Assembly (NCBI GenBank): GCA_025966225.1
Contig: JAOPVI010000005.1
Coordinates: 1 to 33,284 of the forward strand
Direction of reading: 5' to 3'
Source: Mycobacterium sp.
GTDB taxonomy: Bacteria; Actinomycetota; Actinomycetes; Mycobacteriales; Mycobacteriaceae
Length of the DNA: 33,284 nt
The position numbers were made by a program, and so were the translations under genes. Of the stretch, positions 17,957-25,424 are shown in pieces. Positions within the stretch are counted from its first letter, which is position 1. The number at the start of each line of letters is the position of its first letter. The notes under the pieces are model-generated. The model worked only from the letters and a program-made list of their open reading frames with translations. It was not told the DNA's origin and did no database searches.

Positions 17957-19471
17957 GTGGAGAAATCGGGCGCGCCAACAGATCCCGACGTACGCACCGC
18001 CATCGTGTTCGTGCACGGCAAGGGTGAGACCGAATACCGACCGTATGAGACGCTCGACGGCTTCGTGAAGACGGCGCTCGATCCGCTCGGCAACAAGAAG
18101 TGGGCCTACTACTCGCGACCGGACGAGCTCACCGGCTCGTACGAAGCCGGCGTCTACGTCGCTCCGCAGTCGGACATTTACGAGTACCACTGGCAATACC
18201 TGATGACCGGAAGCCGGTTCGCCGGCACGGTGGTGGCGACGTTGCGCCTGTTCCTGCGCCGGCCCGGCAACGTCCCCGATCCACTGTTCGGGATATGGCG
18301 CGCGATCTGGCTCCTCGTCCTCGGAACGATCTGCGTGGCCGTCCCCGTGCTCGGGCTGCTGGGCTATTTCCTCGGGACCGAATTCCCCATCTGGGCCGTC
18401 GGATTGGTCGCCAGCGTCTTCCTGATCGGTGGCGTCGGCCTCATCACCCAAGTGCTGTCGGTGTTGTTGTACAGCGCCACCACCACCTCGTTCATCGACG
18501 TCGCCCGCTACCTGGACCCGTGGATGCGCTCGTATGCGGCGCGGCGGGCCATCCGCGGAGGCCTGGTCGACCTGCTCCACGAGCTTCACGACGAGGGCCG
18601 CTACTCGCGCATCGTCGTCGTGGGACACGGCGTCGGCACCTACATCGCCTACGACGCGCTGACCGCGTTGTGGGCCGAGTATCACGAACTGAACGCGGGT
18701 CCTCCCCCGCCGCAGACGCCGACTCCGATCCGGCTCGACGCGTTGCCGGACGTCGAGCACGCCGCCGATCGACTCCTCGGCGACGCCGACGCGCTGGACG
18801 CGTTTCAGGACGGCCAGTTCGCGCTGTGGCAGGACCTGCGGCGCCAGGGGAATCCTTGGCGGATAACCGATTTCGTCACCGTTGGCGCACCGCTGGCCCT
18901 GGCCGACCTGCTGGTGACCCGGCCGGGACTCTTCAACGGATTCAAGAAGTCCGACAAAGCCGAACGACGGACGCTGCTCGACGCGCTGGTTCGACGCGGC
19001 GCACTCGTCCGGTGCCCGCCGCGATCGGAGACGCAACCCGTCGAGGGCGACGAGCAGCGCCCAGCGAGCTTCCGCATGCCGGGCTCCGGCCCTCGCGAGC
19101 TGCTTGGATCCCAAGCCCCGTTCGCCGTCACCCGCTGGACGAACCTGTGGTTTCCGGTAATCCGCGGCGGGCTGGGCGGCGACTGGTTCGGGGGCGAACT
19201 CCGGCCGCTGTTCGGGGCAGGCATCCGCGACGTCTTGATCACTGGCAACGTGCCGGAGCGCCTCGTCCGCGGAGCCGCGCACAACGACTACTTCGACTAT
19301 CCCGAAGCGGACGCCGAGGGCGACGTCGCCTGGCACCTCCGCAAGACGCTGGCCGTGGACACCCACGGCGTGCTCGAAGACCTGTTGACGGCGCCATCCC
19401 CCGACCCGAGTACGCGGACGCGCCGGGCGCACCACGGGTGCTGGCGGAGCGACTCGTGGCTGCTGGAGTGA
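17957..19471 (+). CDS. Membrane alpha/beta-hydrolase-like protein lacking the nucleophile Ser
   Basis: This 504-residue protein has an alpha/beta-hydrolase-like layout. An early strand with IVFVHGKGE (residues 16-24) is followed by an insertion with two or more membrane segments at about 113-172, then the elbow region IVVVGHGVGTYIAYDAL (219-235). The nucleophile position of the usual GHSxG elbow is Gly225. DFVTVGAPLALAD and a C-terminal GAAHNDYF, where the catalytic His would be expected, follow. The missing Ser suggests a non-catalytic member or altered chemistry. The GTG start at 17957 fits a GGGGG site 11 nt upstream. The last 20 residues are Arg/Trp-rich and unlike the rest. Substrate is unknown. 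Confidence 0.7.
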   Translation: MEKSGAPTDPDVRTAIVFVHGKGETEYRPYETLDGFVKTALDPLGNKKWAYYSRPDELTGSYEAGVYVAPQSDIYEYHWQYLMTGSRFAGTVVATLRLFLRRPGNVPDPLFGIWRAIWLLVLGTICVAVPVLGLLGYFLGTEFPIWAVGLVASVFLIGGVGLITQVLSVLLYSATTTSFIDVARYLDPWMRSYAARRAIRGGLVDLLHELHDEGRYSRIVVVGHGVGTYIAYDALTALWAEYHELNAGPPPPQTPTPIRLDALPDVEHAADRLLGDADALDAFQDGQFALWQDLRRQGNPWRITDFVTVGAPLALADLLVTRPGLFNGFKKSDKAERRTLLDALVRRGALVRCPPRSETQPVEGDEQRPASFRMPGSGPRELLGSQAPFAVTRWTNLWFPVIRGGLGGDWFGGELRPLFGAGIRDVLITGNVPERLVRGAAHNDYFDYPEADAEGDVAWHLRKTLAVDTHGVLEDLLTAPSPDPSTRTRRAHHGCWRSDSWLLE

Positions 19472-19513
19472 ACCCGTCTGGTCGCGGGCCCGATCTTGGG
19501 TGTTTCCCGTCGG

Positions 19514-19519
19514 TACGCT
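19514..19519 (+). promoter_or_regulatory. Leaderless -10 element
   Basis: TACGCT (TAnnnT) lies 7 nt before the ATG at 19527, and no Shine-Dalgarno is present. The surrounding GTCGGTACGCTGGAC nearly repeats the fdhF promoter. Confidence 0.5.
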
Positions 19520-19526
19520 GGACGTC

Positions 19527-20375
19527 ATGTCAGGCACTCTGATCGTCCTCATCGTCGTGGTGATCGCAGCCATCGGGATTCTCGTCTACGCAACACAGCG
19601 GGCCTCGGGCCGGCGCAACGCCGCGTCGCTGGCCGACGCCAAGGCCGACGCCCGCCGCGTCATCGAACGGCTCGGCGGACAGGTGCTCAACCTCACCGGC
19701 ACCGACGACGCCTCCAAGCAGGCCATGGCTGACGCCTCCGAGCGCTACACCGCCGCGTCGTCGCAAATCGACCAGGCCACCACCGCGCGTCAGGCCGTGC
19801 TGGCCAAGGAAAGCGCGATGGAGGGGTTGTACTACGTCCGCGCCGCGCGCGTCGCGATGGGCATCGACCCAGGGCCCGAACTCGAGTCGCTCTCCGGGCA
19901 GCGCTCGGCGGGCACCGTCACTGAGGATCGTCGAGTTCAGTTCGAGGGCAAGGACATCGAGGCGTCCCCGTCGCCGTCGGCCCGCACTCCCAACTACTAC
20001 CCGGGCGGCCGCGTTGCCGGTCGTCCGGTGCCCGCCGGCTGGTACTCCGAGCCGTGGTGGAAGCCCGCCCTCGTCGCGGGCGCGTGGGGGCTCGGGTCGG
20101 TGTTGTTGTTCGACGCGATGTTCTCCGGAATGGGCGGCGTCGGCTACGGCGCGCAAGGCTTCGAGCAGGGCAACGGCGACGGCTTCCAACAGGGCTTCGA
20201 CCAAGGCCAGGGTGACTCCGGCGACTTTGGCGGCGGCGATCAGGGCCAAGGCGACTCCGGCGGCTGGGGTGGCGACAGTTGGGGTGGCGGAGGCGACGGC
20301 GGCGACTGGGGTGGCGGTGGCGACTGGGGCGGCGGAGGCGACTGGGGCGGCGGAGGCGACTTCGGCGGGTTCTAG
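19527..20375 (+). CDS. Membrane protein with helical middle and Gly/Asp/Trp-repeat tail (DUF1542-like)
   Basis: This 282-residue protein has an N-terminal membrane segment (residues 4-21, LIVLIVVVIAAIGILVY). An alanine-rich amphipathic helical region with coiled-coil character follows at about 30-100 (ADAKADARRVIERL, ASKQAMADASERY), then YYVRAARVAMGIDPG. A second hydrophobic stretch lies near 180-200. The tail from about residue 205 is almost only Gly, Asp, Gln and Trp, ending in several GGGGDWG repeats and DFGGF. Proteins of this build are annotated as DUF1542-type membrane proteins in actinobacteria and their role is unknown. ATG 19527 is chosen from the leaderless promoter spacing. Confidence 0.75.
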   Translation: MSGTLIVLIVVVIAAIGILVYATQRASGRRNAASLADAKADARRVIERLGGQVLNLTGTDDASKQAMADASERYTAASSQIDQATTARQAVLAKESAMEGLYYVRAARVAMGIDPGPELESLSGQRSAGTVTEDRRVQFEGKDIEASPSPSARTPNYYPGGRVAGRPVPAGWYSEPWWKPALVAGAWGLGSVLLFDAMFSGMGGVGYGAQGFEQGNGDGFQQGFDQGQGDSGDFGGGDQGQGDSGGWGGDSWGGGGDGGDWGGGGDWGGGGDWGGGGDFGGF

Positions 20376-20427
20376 CCCAGCGCGAAGATAGTTCCGGAAA
20401 AAGTGTCGCTTTTGGGGCTGCTCGCGA

Positions 20428-20458
20428 CCCCTAGTTGGTGAGAGCGGCCCACTAGGGG
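20428..20458 (+). terminator. Hairpin between two membrane-protein genes
   Basis: CCCCTAGT (20428-20435) pairs with ACTAGGGG (20451-20458). After one mismatch, two further GC pairs close a short loop. No U-tract follows. It may end the upstream transcript or act in the leader of the gene at 20483. Confidence 0.45.
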
Positions 20459-20482
20459 CCGTCACCGACCTCCGGAGCTCCG

Positions 20483-21031
20483 ATGACCACCAGCTTCTCC
20501 TCCGCAAAGACGCAGTACAACCCCATCCACGACGTCAACACCGTGTTCCGCCCAATTGCCCCGGTTGGCGCGACCGCGCCGCTCCGCCGCGCCCCCTCGC
20601 CGTCGAAGGCCGGCTGGGCCGTCAGCGGAATCGCCGCGCTCGTCGGCCTGGCCACCTTCAGCATCGTCAGCGTCTACGCGCTCGACGAGTTCACCGGGTC
20701 TCCCGCGCCCGTGTCGACGTCCACGCCCGCACCGGCGGCCGACGTCGCCGTTCCACCGCCCGCGCCCGTCGCACTGCCTGCCCCGCCGAGCGCACCCGAG
20801 GTGAAGGAGCCGGTCCAGGCGCCTCGCGTCGTGGTGGTCCCGTCGTACCGCAGCGCGCCGGTGACGCCAGCCGCGCCTGCCAGTAGCCCGCAAGTGACCA
20901 CTCCGCCGGCGCCGGTCCCCCCACCAGCCGCGCCTGAGCCGACGACCCCGACGGACCCGCCCAAGTCAGGCGGCATCTCGATCTGCGATCTGGTCAAGTG
21001 CCCGAAACCCGGCCCTCACCAACCGGATTAG
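20483..21031 (+). CDS. Single-pass membrane protein with Pro/Ala-rich extracellular tail
   Basis: This 182-residue protein has about 42 cytosolic residues, one membrane helix at about 44-66 (GWAVSGIAALVGLATFSIVS), and a long Pro/Ala/Thr/Val-rich tail likely outside the membrane. It ends with a short conserved-looking cysteine motif (SICDLVKCPKPG). The ATG is preceded by CCGGAG as ribosome-binding site. Low-complexity proline tails like this often span the cell wall. No enzymatic domain is visible and I do not recognise a family. Confidence 0.6.
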   Translation: MTTSFSSAKTQYNPIHDVNTVFRPIAPVGATAPLRRAPSPSKAGWAVSGIAALVGLATFSIVSVYALDEFTGSPAPVSTSTPAPAADVAVPPPAPVALPAPPSAPEVKEPVQAPRVVVVPSYRSAPVTPAAPASSPQVTTPPAPVPPPAAPEPTTPTDPPKSGGISICDLVKCPKPGPHQPD

Positions 21032-21077
21032 CAGCGGGTCGAGTGGCGATGAGTTTCGCCGTGCTGTTCGGTCTGTA

Positions 21078-21727
21078 TCAACACACCGGATCGACCGCAC
21101 CGAGTCCGGGGTTGGCCAGCCGCTTGCGAATCCACAGCGTCACGAACCCCAGCGCCGCACCGACGATCGGCCCGAGGATGGCGCTGTAGCCGAACAGCAG
21201 CAACGGGTTGTCGATGAAGGTGTAGGTGCCTGCGACCTGTGCGACGGCGATCGAGAACAGGGTCAGCGCGGCGGAATCGTTGATGAGGCTCTCGTCGGTG
21301 AGGATCGCCATGACGCGCTTCGGCAGGCCAAGCTTGCGGCCCACCGCGACGGCGGTGACGGCGTCGGGCGGCGCCACGATCGCGCCGAGCACCAGCGCCG
21401 TGCCGAAGGCCAGGGGCACCCAACCGAGCCAGTTGGACACCGTCTCCACGGTGAACGCCGTGACCACGACCAAACCGATGCCGAGCCCGAGGATCGGTCG
21501 GATGTTGCGCAGGAACGTCGGAAACGAGAAGTCCAGCGCAGCCGAGTAGAGCAGCGGGGCAGTACGACCGTCAGCAGGATGTGCGAGTCCAGTTCGGGCG
21601 CCTCGAATCCCGGCACGAACGACACCGCGCTGCCGATCACCACCATGATCAGCGCAGGTTCGAGCCCGCGCCGATGTGCGACGGCGGTGACGACGATGGC
21701 CCCGACGACGACCAGGATGAGTTCCAC
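21078..21727 (-). pseudogene. Truncated, frameshifted Na+/H+ antiporter (CPA1/NhaP type)
   Basis: From GTG 21727 the minus strand encodes VELILVVVGAIVVTAVAHRR and further antiporter helices up to HILLTVVLP. A missing C in the run at 21556-21559 shifts the frame. The sequence then continues with PLLYSAALDF, GTALVLGAIVAPPDAVTAVA and LTDESLINDSAALTLF. APPDAV and the ESLINDS segment are typical CPA1 motifs near the ion site. The protein stops at 21078 after RKRLANPG, about 215 residues in, whereas intact relatives have about 500. Both the frameshift and the 3' deletion indicate a non-functional gene. The single-base shift alone could be a sequencing error, but the truncation could not. Confidence 0.75.
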
Positions 21728-21779
21728 CCGCCGATTGTCCGTCAAACCCGGTTCGCCGCCCGTCACCCTTCGAGACTGC

Positions 21780-21992
21780 GGTGAGATCGCGTTGAGCCTG
21801 AATTTGAGGTTGGCCGTCTCGTTTGCGGCACGAAGCGACGAAGGCGGCCTCCTCGATCTGGTGGTCCGCCTTGGGGATGAGGAAAGCGGCCACCACTTCA
21901 CCAAGCCGTGCGTCGGGCATGGCCACGACGGCGACATCGTGCACTCCGGGATGTTGGCGGATCGCCTCCTCGATCTGTCCTCGACCGTGTTT
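21780..21992 (-). pseudogene. C-terminal fragment of an AMP-forming acyl-CoA synthetase
   Basis: The minus strand reads QIEEAIRQHPGVHDVAVVAM and then PDARLGEVVAAFLIPK. This is the typical start of the small C-terminal domain of AMP-binding acyl-CoA or fatty-acyl-AMP ligases. The frame degenerates after EEAAFVASCRKR, where another frame continues as NLKFRLNAISP. Neither the large adenylation domain nor the final catalytic Lys motif is present. It is an isolated remnant between the dead antiporter and the DUF1989 gene. Confidence 0.6.
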
Positions 21993-22015
21993 GTCGCAGC
22001 GAGTTGAATGGTGTC

Positions 22016-22648
22016 GTGGAGTTCAGAAACAGGCCGACCCACATGGTGATTCCCGCCGGTGCGGGGCTGGCTGTGTGGGTGCGGCACGGCGAGTACCTGC
22101 GCATCGTCGACGTCGAGGGAGGACAGGTCGGTGATCTATTCGCCTTCGCTGCCGCGGATCCCGCCGAGTACCTGTCGGCGTCGCATACCCGCACGTCGAC
22201 GAGCAGGCTATTTCCGCGCATCGGCGAGCAGTTCATGACCAACCGTCGTAGGCCGATCCTGACGCTGGTTGCAGACACCTCGCCAGGTGTGCACGACATG
22301 CTGATCGCCGCCTGCGACCCGGAGCGCTACCGGATGTTGGGCGCCCCGGGCCACGCCTCCTGCGCAGACAACGTGCATCACGCCTTGGCGCAGATTGGGT
22401 TGGCCACCGACGCCGTCCCCCAGCCGGTGAATGTGTTCATGAACATCCCCGTGGGCGCCGAGGGTGACCTGAGCTGGTTGCCCGCGGTGAGCCGGCCAGG
22501 GGATGCGGTGACGTTCACGGCGGCGATGGATTGTGCGGTGGTTCTCTCAGCGTGCCCGATGGATCTCAATGCGATCAATGGCCAGCGACCGACGTCGCTT
22601 GCCATCGATATCATGTCACCGAATCCTGTTGCTCCCGAGAGGATTTGA
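22016..22648 (+). CDS. DUF1989 (urea carboxylase-associated) family protein
   Basis: This 210-residue protein has the DUF1989 layout: MVIPAGAGLAVWVRHGEYLR, then IVDVEGGQVGDLFAF, LSASHTRTSTSRLFPRIG, GRRPILTLVADTSPGVHD and a central GHASCADNVHHAL. Family members occur with urea carboxylase or aminomethyltransferase-like genes, and some are linked to urea, guanidine or creatinine metabolism. The exact reaction here is unknown. GTG 22016 is the most likely start; an in-frame ATG at 22043 is an alternative. It has no functional metabolic neighbour and lies directly downstream of pseudogene debris on the other strand. Confidence 0.75.
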   Translation: MEFRNRPTHMVIPAGAGLAVWVRHGEYLRIVDVEGGQVGDLFAFAAADPAEYLSASHTRTSTSRLFPRIGEQFMTNRRRPILTLVADTSPGVHDMLIAACDPERYRMLGAPGHASCADNVHHALAQIGLATDAVPQPVNVFMNIPVGAEGDLSWLPAVSRPGDAVTFTAAMDCAVVLSACPMDLNAINGQRPTSLAIDIMSPNPVAPERI

Positions 22649-22884
22649 GCACGTGAATTCTAGAGATGCAGCGCTGGCACCAAAACGATCGGCGTCGACG
22701 CATGCTGGCGATGGAGTGGACCGGAATTCGGTACGGGTCGGTGCCCGCACAGATGGCGCACCCCAGCAGAAGAACTCGACCGAACTACTCTCAGACCCGT
22801 CCGCATTTGTTGCAGCGACCGCCTGAATCCAAGGTGGAATCCACGATCTCACCGCAGTTTCGATGACGCTCGCAGCCGCGCTAG
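22649..22884. other. Gap between the DUF1989 gene and nei1
   Basis: No supported gene is found. One minus-strand frame has three CxxC pairs (CNKC, CAIC, CQRC) but is interrupted by two stops. It may be the trace of a zinc-ribbon gene. Confidence 0.25.
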
Positions 22885-23679
22885 CTACACCTGACAGGTC
22901 GGACACCAGAAGAGGTTGCGCCCCTCCATGACCTCGGTGCGGATGGGCGTGCCACACACCCGGCACGGCTCGCCGGCGCGCCGGTATACGTAGGTGCGCG
23001 GACGGCCGGGCCGATACGAGGGCGCTCCCTTGTCGTCGGCGCGCCGCACGGTGAGGATCTTGCCGCTGCTGACCCCGACCTTCATCAACTTCACCAGGTC
23101 GGTCCACGCGGCGTCGAACTCCGCCTCGCCGACGTGCGTCCCCGGGCGGTGCGGATCGATCAGGTGGCGGTAGAGCAGCTCGCTGCGGTAGACGTTTCCC
23201 ACCCCGGCGATGACGGCCTGATCCATCAGCAGCGCACCGATTGGCCTGCGCGACTTGCTGATTCGCTTCCAGGCCGGAGCCGGATCGGGTGCCCGCCGCA
23301 GCGGGTCGGGTCCCAGCCTCGCCACGATCTCGTCGACCTCGGCGCCGTGAATCACCTCGCACGCCGTAGGACCACGCAGATCGGCGCCGTACTCCTCTCC
23401 AACCATCCGCATCCGCACCTGACCGACGGGCGCAGGCATGGGCACCGGACGTTCGGTGAACGTGCCGTACAGCCCGAGGTGGACGTGGACCACCGCGCCG
23501 CCCTCGTAGTGATGGAACAGGTGCTTGCCCCACGCGTCGGCCTTGCGCAACACCCGGCCGCTGACCGCCGCGGCGGCCTCGGCGAAGCGACCCTGCGGGC
23601 TGGTCACGAACACCGGCGCCTTGCCGAAGCGCTGCTGATGCAGGCGGGCAAGCCGGTGCAGAGTGTGCCCTTCGGGCAT
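22885..23679 (-). CDS. nei1: Fpg/Nei-family DNA glycosylase-lyase (Nei1 type)
   Basis: This 264-residue base-excision repair enzyme is closely similar to the mycobacterial Nei1 encoded next to rpiB in M. tuberculosis. It removes oxidised pyrimidines and cleaves the abasic site. After Met removal the N-terminal Pro2-Glu3 (MPEGHTLH) supply the Schiff-base nucleophile and acid. The helix-two-turn-helix is seen in GALLMDQAVIAGVGNVYRSE. The C-terminal zinc finger is CRVCG and WCPTC. The order rpiB-nei1, with only 3 bp between them, indicates one transcript. The protein appears intact. Confidence 0.93.
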   Translation of the reverse strand: MPEGHTLHRLARLHQQRFGKAPVFVTSPQGRFAEAAAAVSGRVLRKADAWGKHLFHHYEGGAVVHVHLGLYGTFTERPVPMPAPVGQVRMRMVGEEYGADLRGPTACEVIHGAEVDEIVARLGPDPLRRAPDPAPAWKRISKSRRPIGALLMDQAVIAGVGNVYRSELLYRHLIDPHRPGTHVGEAEFDAAWTDLVKLMKVGVSSGKILTVRRADDKGAPSYRPGRPRTYVYRRAGEPCRVCGTPIRTEVMEGRNLFWCPTCQV

Positions 23680-23682
23680 CCG

Positions 23683-24156
23683 TTACGCGCCTGGCACCGG
23701 CGGCGCGACGTGCGTCTTCTCGTACTCGGCGAGGATGTCGATGCGACGCTGGTGCCGCGGCGCCTCCGACCACGCGGTGGTCACAAAGGCGTCGACGAAG
23801 GTCAAAGCGTCTGCGACGGTGTGCATCCGGCCGCCGATGCCGATCAACTGCGCGTTGTTGTGCTGGCGCGCCAACGACGCGGTCTCGACGCTCCAGGCCA
23901 GTGCACAGCGGGCGCCGGGCACCTTGTTGGCGGCGATCTGTTCGCCGTTGCCCGAGCCTCCGATGACGATGCCGAGACTGTCCGGATCCGCGACGGTCTT
24001 CTCGGCCGCCGCGATGCAGAACGCCGGGTAGTCGTCCTCGGCATCGTAGGTGAAGGCACCGCAGTCGATGGGCTCGTGGCCGCCCGACTCCAGGTGCTCG
24101 ATGATGGCCTGCTTGAGTTCGTATCCGGCGTGGTCAGAGCCGAGGTAGACGCGCAT
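23683..24156 (-). CDS. rpiB: Ribose-5-phosphate isomerase B
   Basis: This 157-residue RpiB interconverts ribose 5-phosphate and ribulose 5-phosphate in the pentose phosphate pathway. Marks are the N-terminal GSDHAGYELK, the phosphate-binding IVIGGSGNGEQIAANKV with Glu72 at the position of the catalytic Glu in mycobacterial RpiB (others use Cys), RCALAWS and NNAQLIGIGGRM. ATG 24156 fits a leaderless TAAGGT-N7-ATG promoter. A GTG at 24165 would add MTA, similar to the annotated N-terminus in M. tuberculosis, but it overlaps that -10 element. Confidence 0.95.
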   Translation of the reverse strand: MRVYLGSDHAGYELKQAIIEHLESGGHEPIDCGAFTYDAEDDYPAFCIAAAEKTVADPDSLGIVIGGSGNGEQIAANKVPGARCALAWSVETASLARQHNNAQLIGIGGRMHTVADALTFVDAFVTTAWSEAPRHQRRIDILAEYEKTHVAPPVPGA

Positions 24157-24163
24157 GGCGGTC

Positions 24164-24169
24164 ACCTTA
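24164..24169 (-). promoter_or_regulatory. Leaderless -10 element of rpiB-nei1
   Basis: On the minus strand TAAGGT (TAnnnT) is followed by the 7 nt GACCGCC and then ATG 24156. The AAGGTGA overlapping it could instead act as a ribosome-binding site. Confidence 0.45.
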
Positions 24170-24186
24170 CTGGCCGAGTCCTACAG

Positions 24187-24648
24187 CTATCGCTTCACCA
24201 CCAAGCCGTCGACGAGCAGGGCGCGCATCCGCTGCGCCTGTTCGCCTGAGTGGCTCGCGATGGCGATTCCAATGAGGCTGGACACGACGTCGTCGGCGGC
24301 GACGTCCGACCGCAGGCTGCCGTCCGCGGCGCCGGCGCTCAGCAGGGTGTCGACCGCACCGACGATACTCGCCCGCGTATCACCGCGCTCGACCGCACCT
24401 GAGGCGAACATCGCGCTCAACGACTCGGCCATCCCCTGTTTCGCTGCGACGAAGCTCGCGTATCGGTTCATCCAGTGGCGCAGCGCGGTGACGGGTGGGT
24501 GGTGCTCCAGCAGTTCGGCCGCCGACGCCGATACCTCGGCCAACTCGGTGCGATACACGGCTTCGATGAGCGCCTCCCGGTTCGGGAAGTGCCGGTACAG
24601 CGTGCCGATCCCGACACGTGCATCCCGCGCGATCGCCTCGAGCGACAC
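24187..24648 (-). pseudogene. TetR-family regulator lacking its N-terminus
   Basis: The sequence begins inside the helix-turn-helix, at VSLEAIARDARVGIGTLYRH followed by FPNREALIEAVYR, the second half of a TetR DNA-binding domain. A ligand-binding domain of normal length follows. The first roughly 30-35 residues, with helix 1 and most of helix 2, are missing. GTG 24648 would be the only start and would give a 153-residue protein without a complete DNA-binding fold. The break lies at the GTGCCGTC tandem repeat shared with the divergent reductase, so one deletion seems to have removed the promoter region and both 5' ends. Confidence 0.65.
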
Positions 24649-24652
24649 GACG

Positions 24653-24675
24653 GTGCCGTCGTGCCGTCGTGCCGG
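24653..24675 (+). repeat. GTGCCGTC tandem repeat at a deletion junction
   Basis: GTGCCGTC occurs at 24653-24660 and 24661-24668, followed by GTGCCGG at 24669-24675. It lies exactly where the TetR and aldo/keto reductase homologies both stop, so it probably marks a deletion joined through short repeats. Confidence 0.55.
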
Positions 24676-25424
24676 GCGTCAACCACATCGACATCGCATC
24701 GTTCTATGCGTTCGGCGAGGTCGATCGTCGGATCCGCCAGGCCCTCGCCCCCTACGGCGACGACCTGGTCATCGTGAGCAAGGTCGGCGCCCGCAGCGCG
24801 ACGGGCCAGATACCGCTGGAGGCCGCGCAGAAGCCCGCCGAACTCCGCGCCGCCGTCGAGGAGGACCTGACCGAACTCGGATTGGACCGCGTGCCGGTGG
24901 TGAACCTGCGGCGGCTCGACCTCGGACCCGGGCTGAAGGCCGAGCGCGACGAGGGCAAGATCGGCGCGATCGGGATCAGCAGCGTGCCGCTCGACGTCGT
25001 TCGGCGCGCACTCCCCGCAGGCATCGTTTGCGTGCAGAACTCCTACGGCCTGCTCAACCGCTCCCAGGAAGACGTCCTCGAACTCTGTGTCACCGAGGAC
25101 ATCGCGTGGGTGCCGTACTTCCCGCTCGGGTCGTCGTTCCCCGGCTTCCCCAAGGTCGGCGACAACCCGGTGGTGCAGAGCGTCGCGACCGAAATCGGTG
25201 CCACGCCATCGCAAGTCGGGCTCGCATGGCTGTTGGCGCATGCCCCGAACACGTTGCTCATCGCGGGCACCCGCTCGATCGCGCACCTCGAGGAGAACAT
25301 GGGCGCAGGCGACGTGGTACTCGACGCCGACGCGATGGCCCGGCTCGACGCCGTCTACGACGCCGCAACGGACCCGCTAGCCGATGCTGATGGCGTCGAG
25401 GCGTTCTTTGATGAAGTCCGATGA
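24670..25424 (+). pseudogene. Aldo/keto reductase lacking its N-terminus
   Basis: Homology starts abruptly at GVNHIDIASFYAFGEVDRRI, which holds the conserved Asp and Tyr. It continues with the catalytic-type Lys in VIVSKVGA, NLRRLD where many relatives have His, GAIGISSV, QNSYGLLNR and the cofactor end LLIAGTRS. The first 50 or so residues (first beta strands and NADPH-barrel entry) are missing, and no natural start is visible. A TTG/GTG-initiated product of about 250 residues could be made but would lack part of the TIM barrel. The 3' end overlaps the convergent oxygenase gene by 48 bp. Confidence 0.65.

Noticed and set aside
22660..22870. Minus-strand frame with three CxxC pairs (CNKC, CAIC, FWCQRC)
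   Set aside because: Two stop codons interrupt it and no start codon or upstream domain is visible. At most it is a zinc-ribbon remnant.
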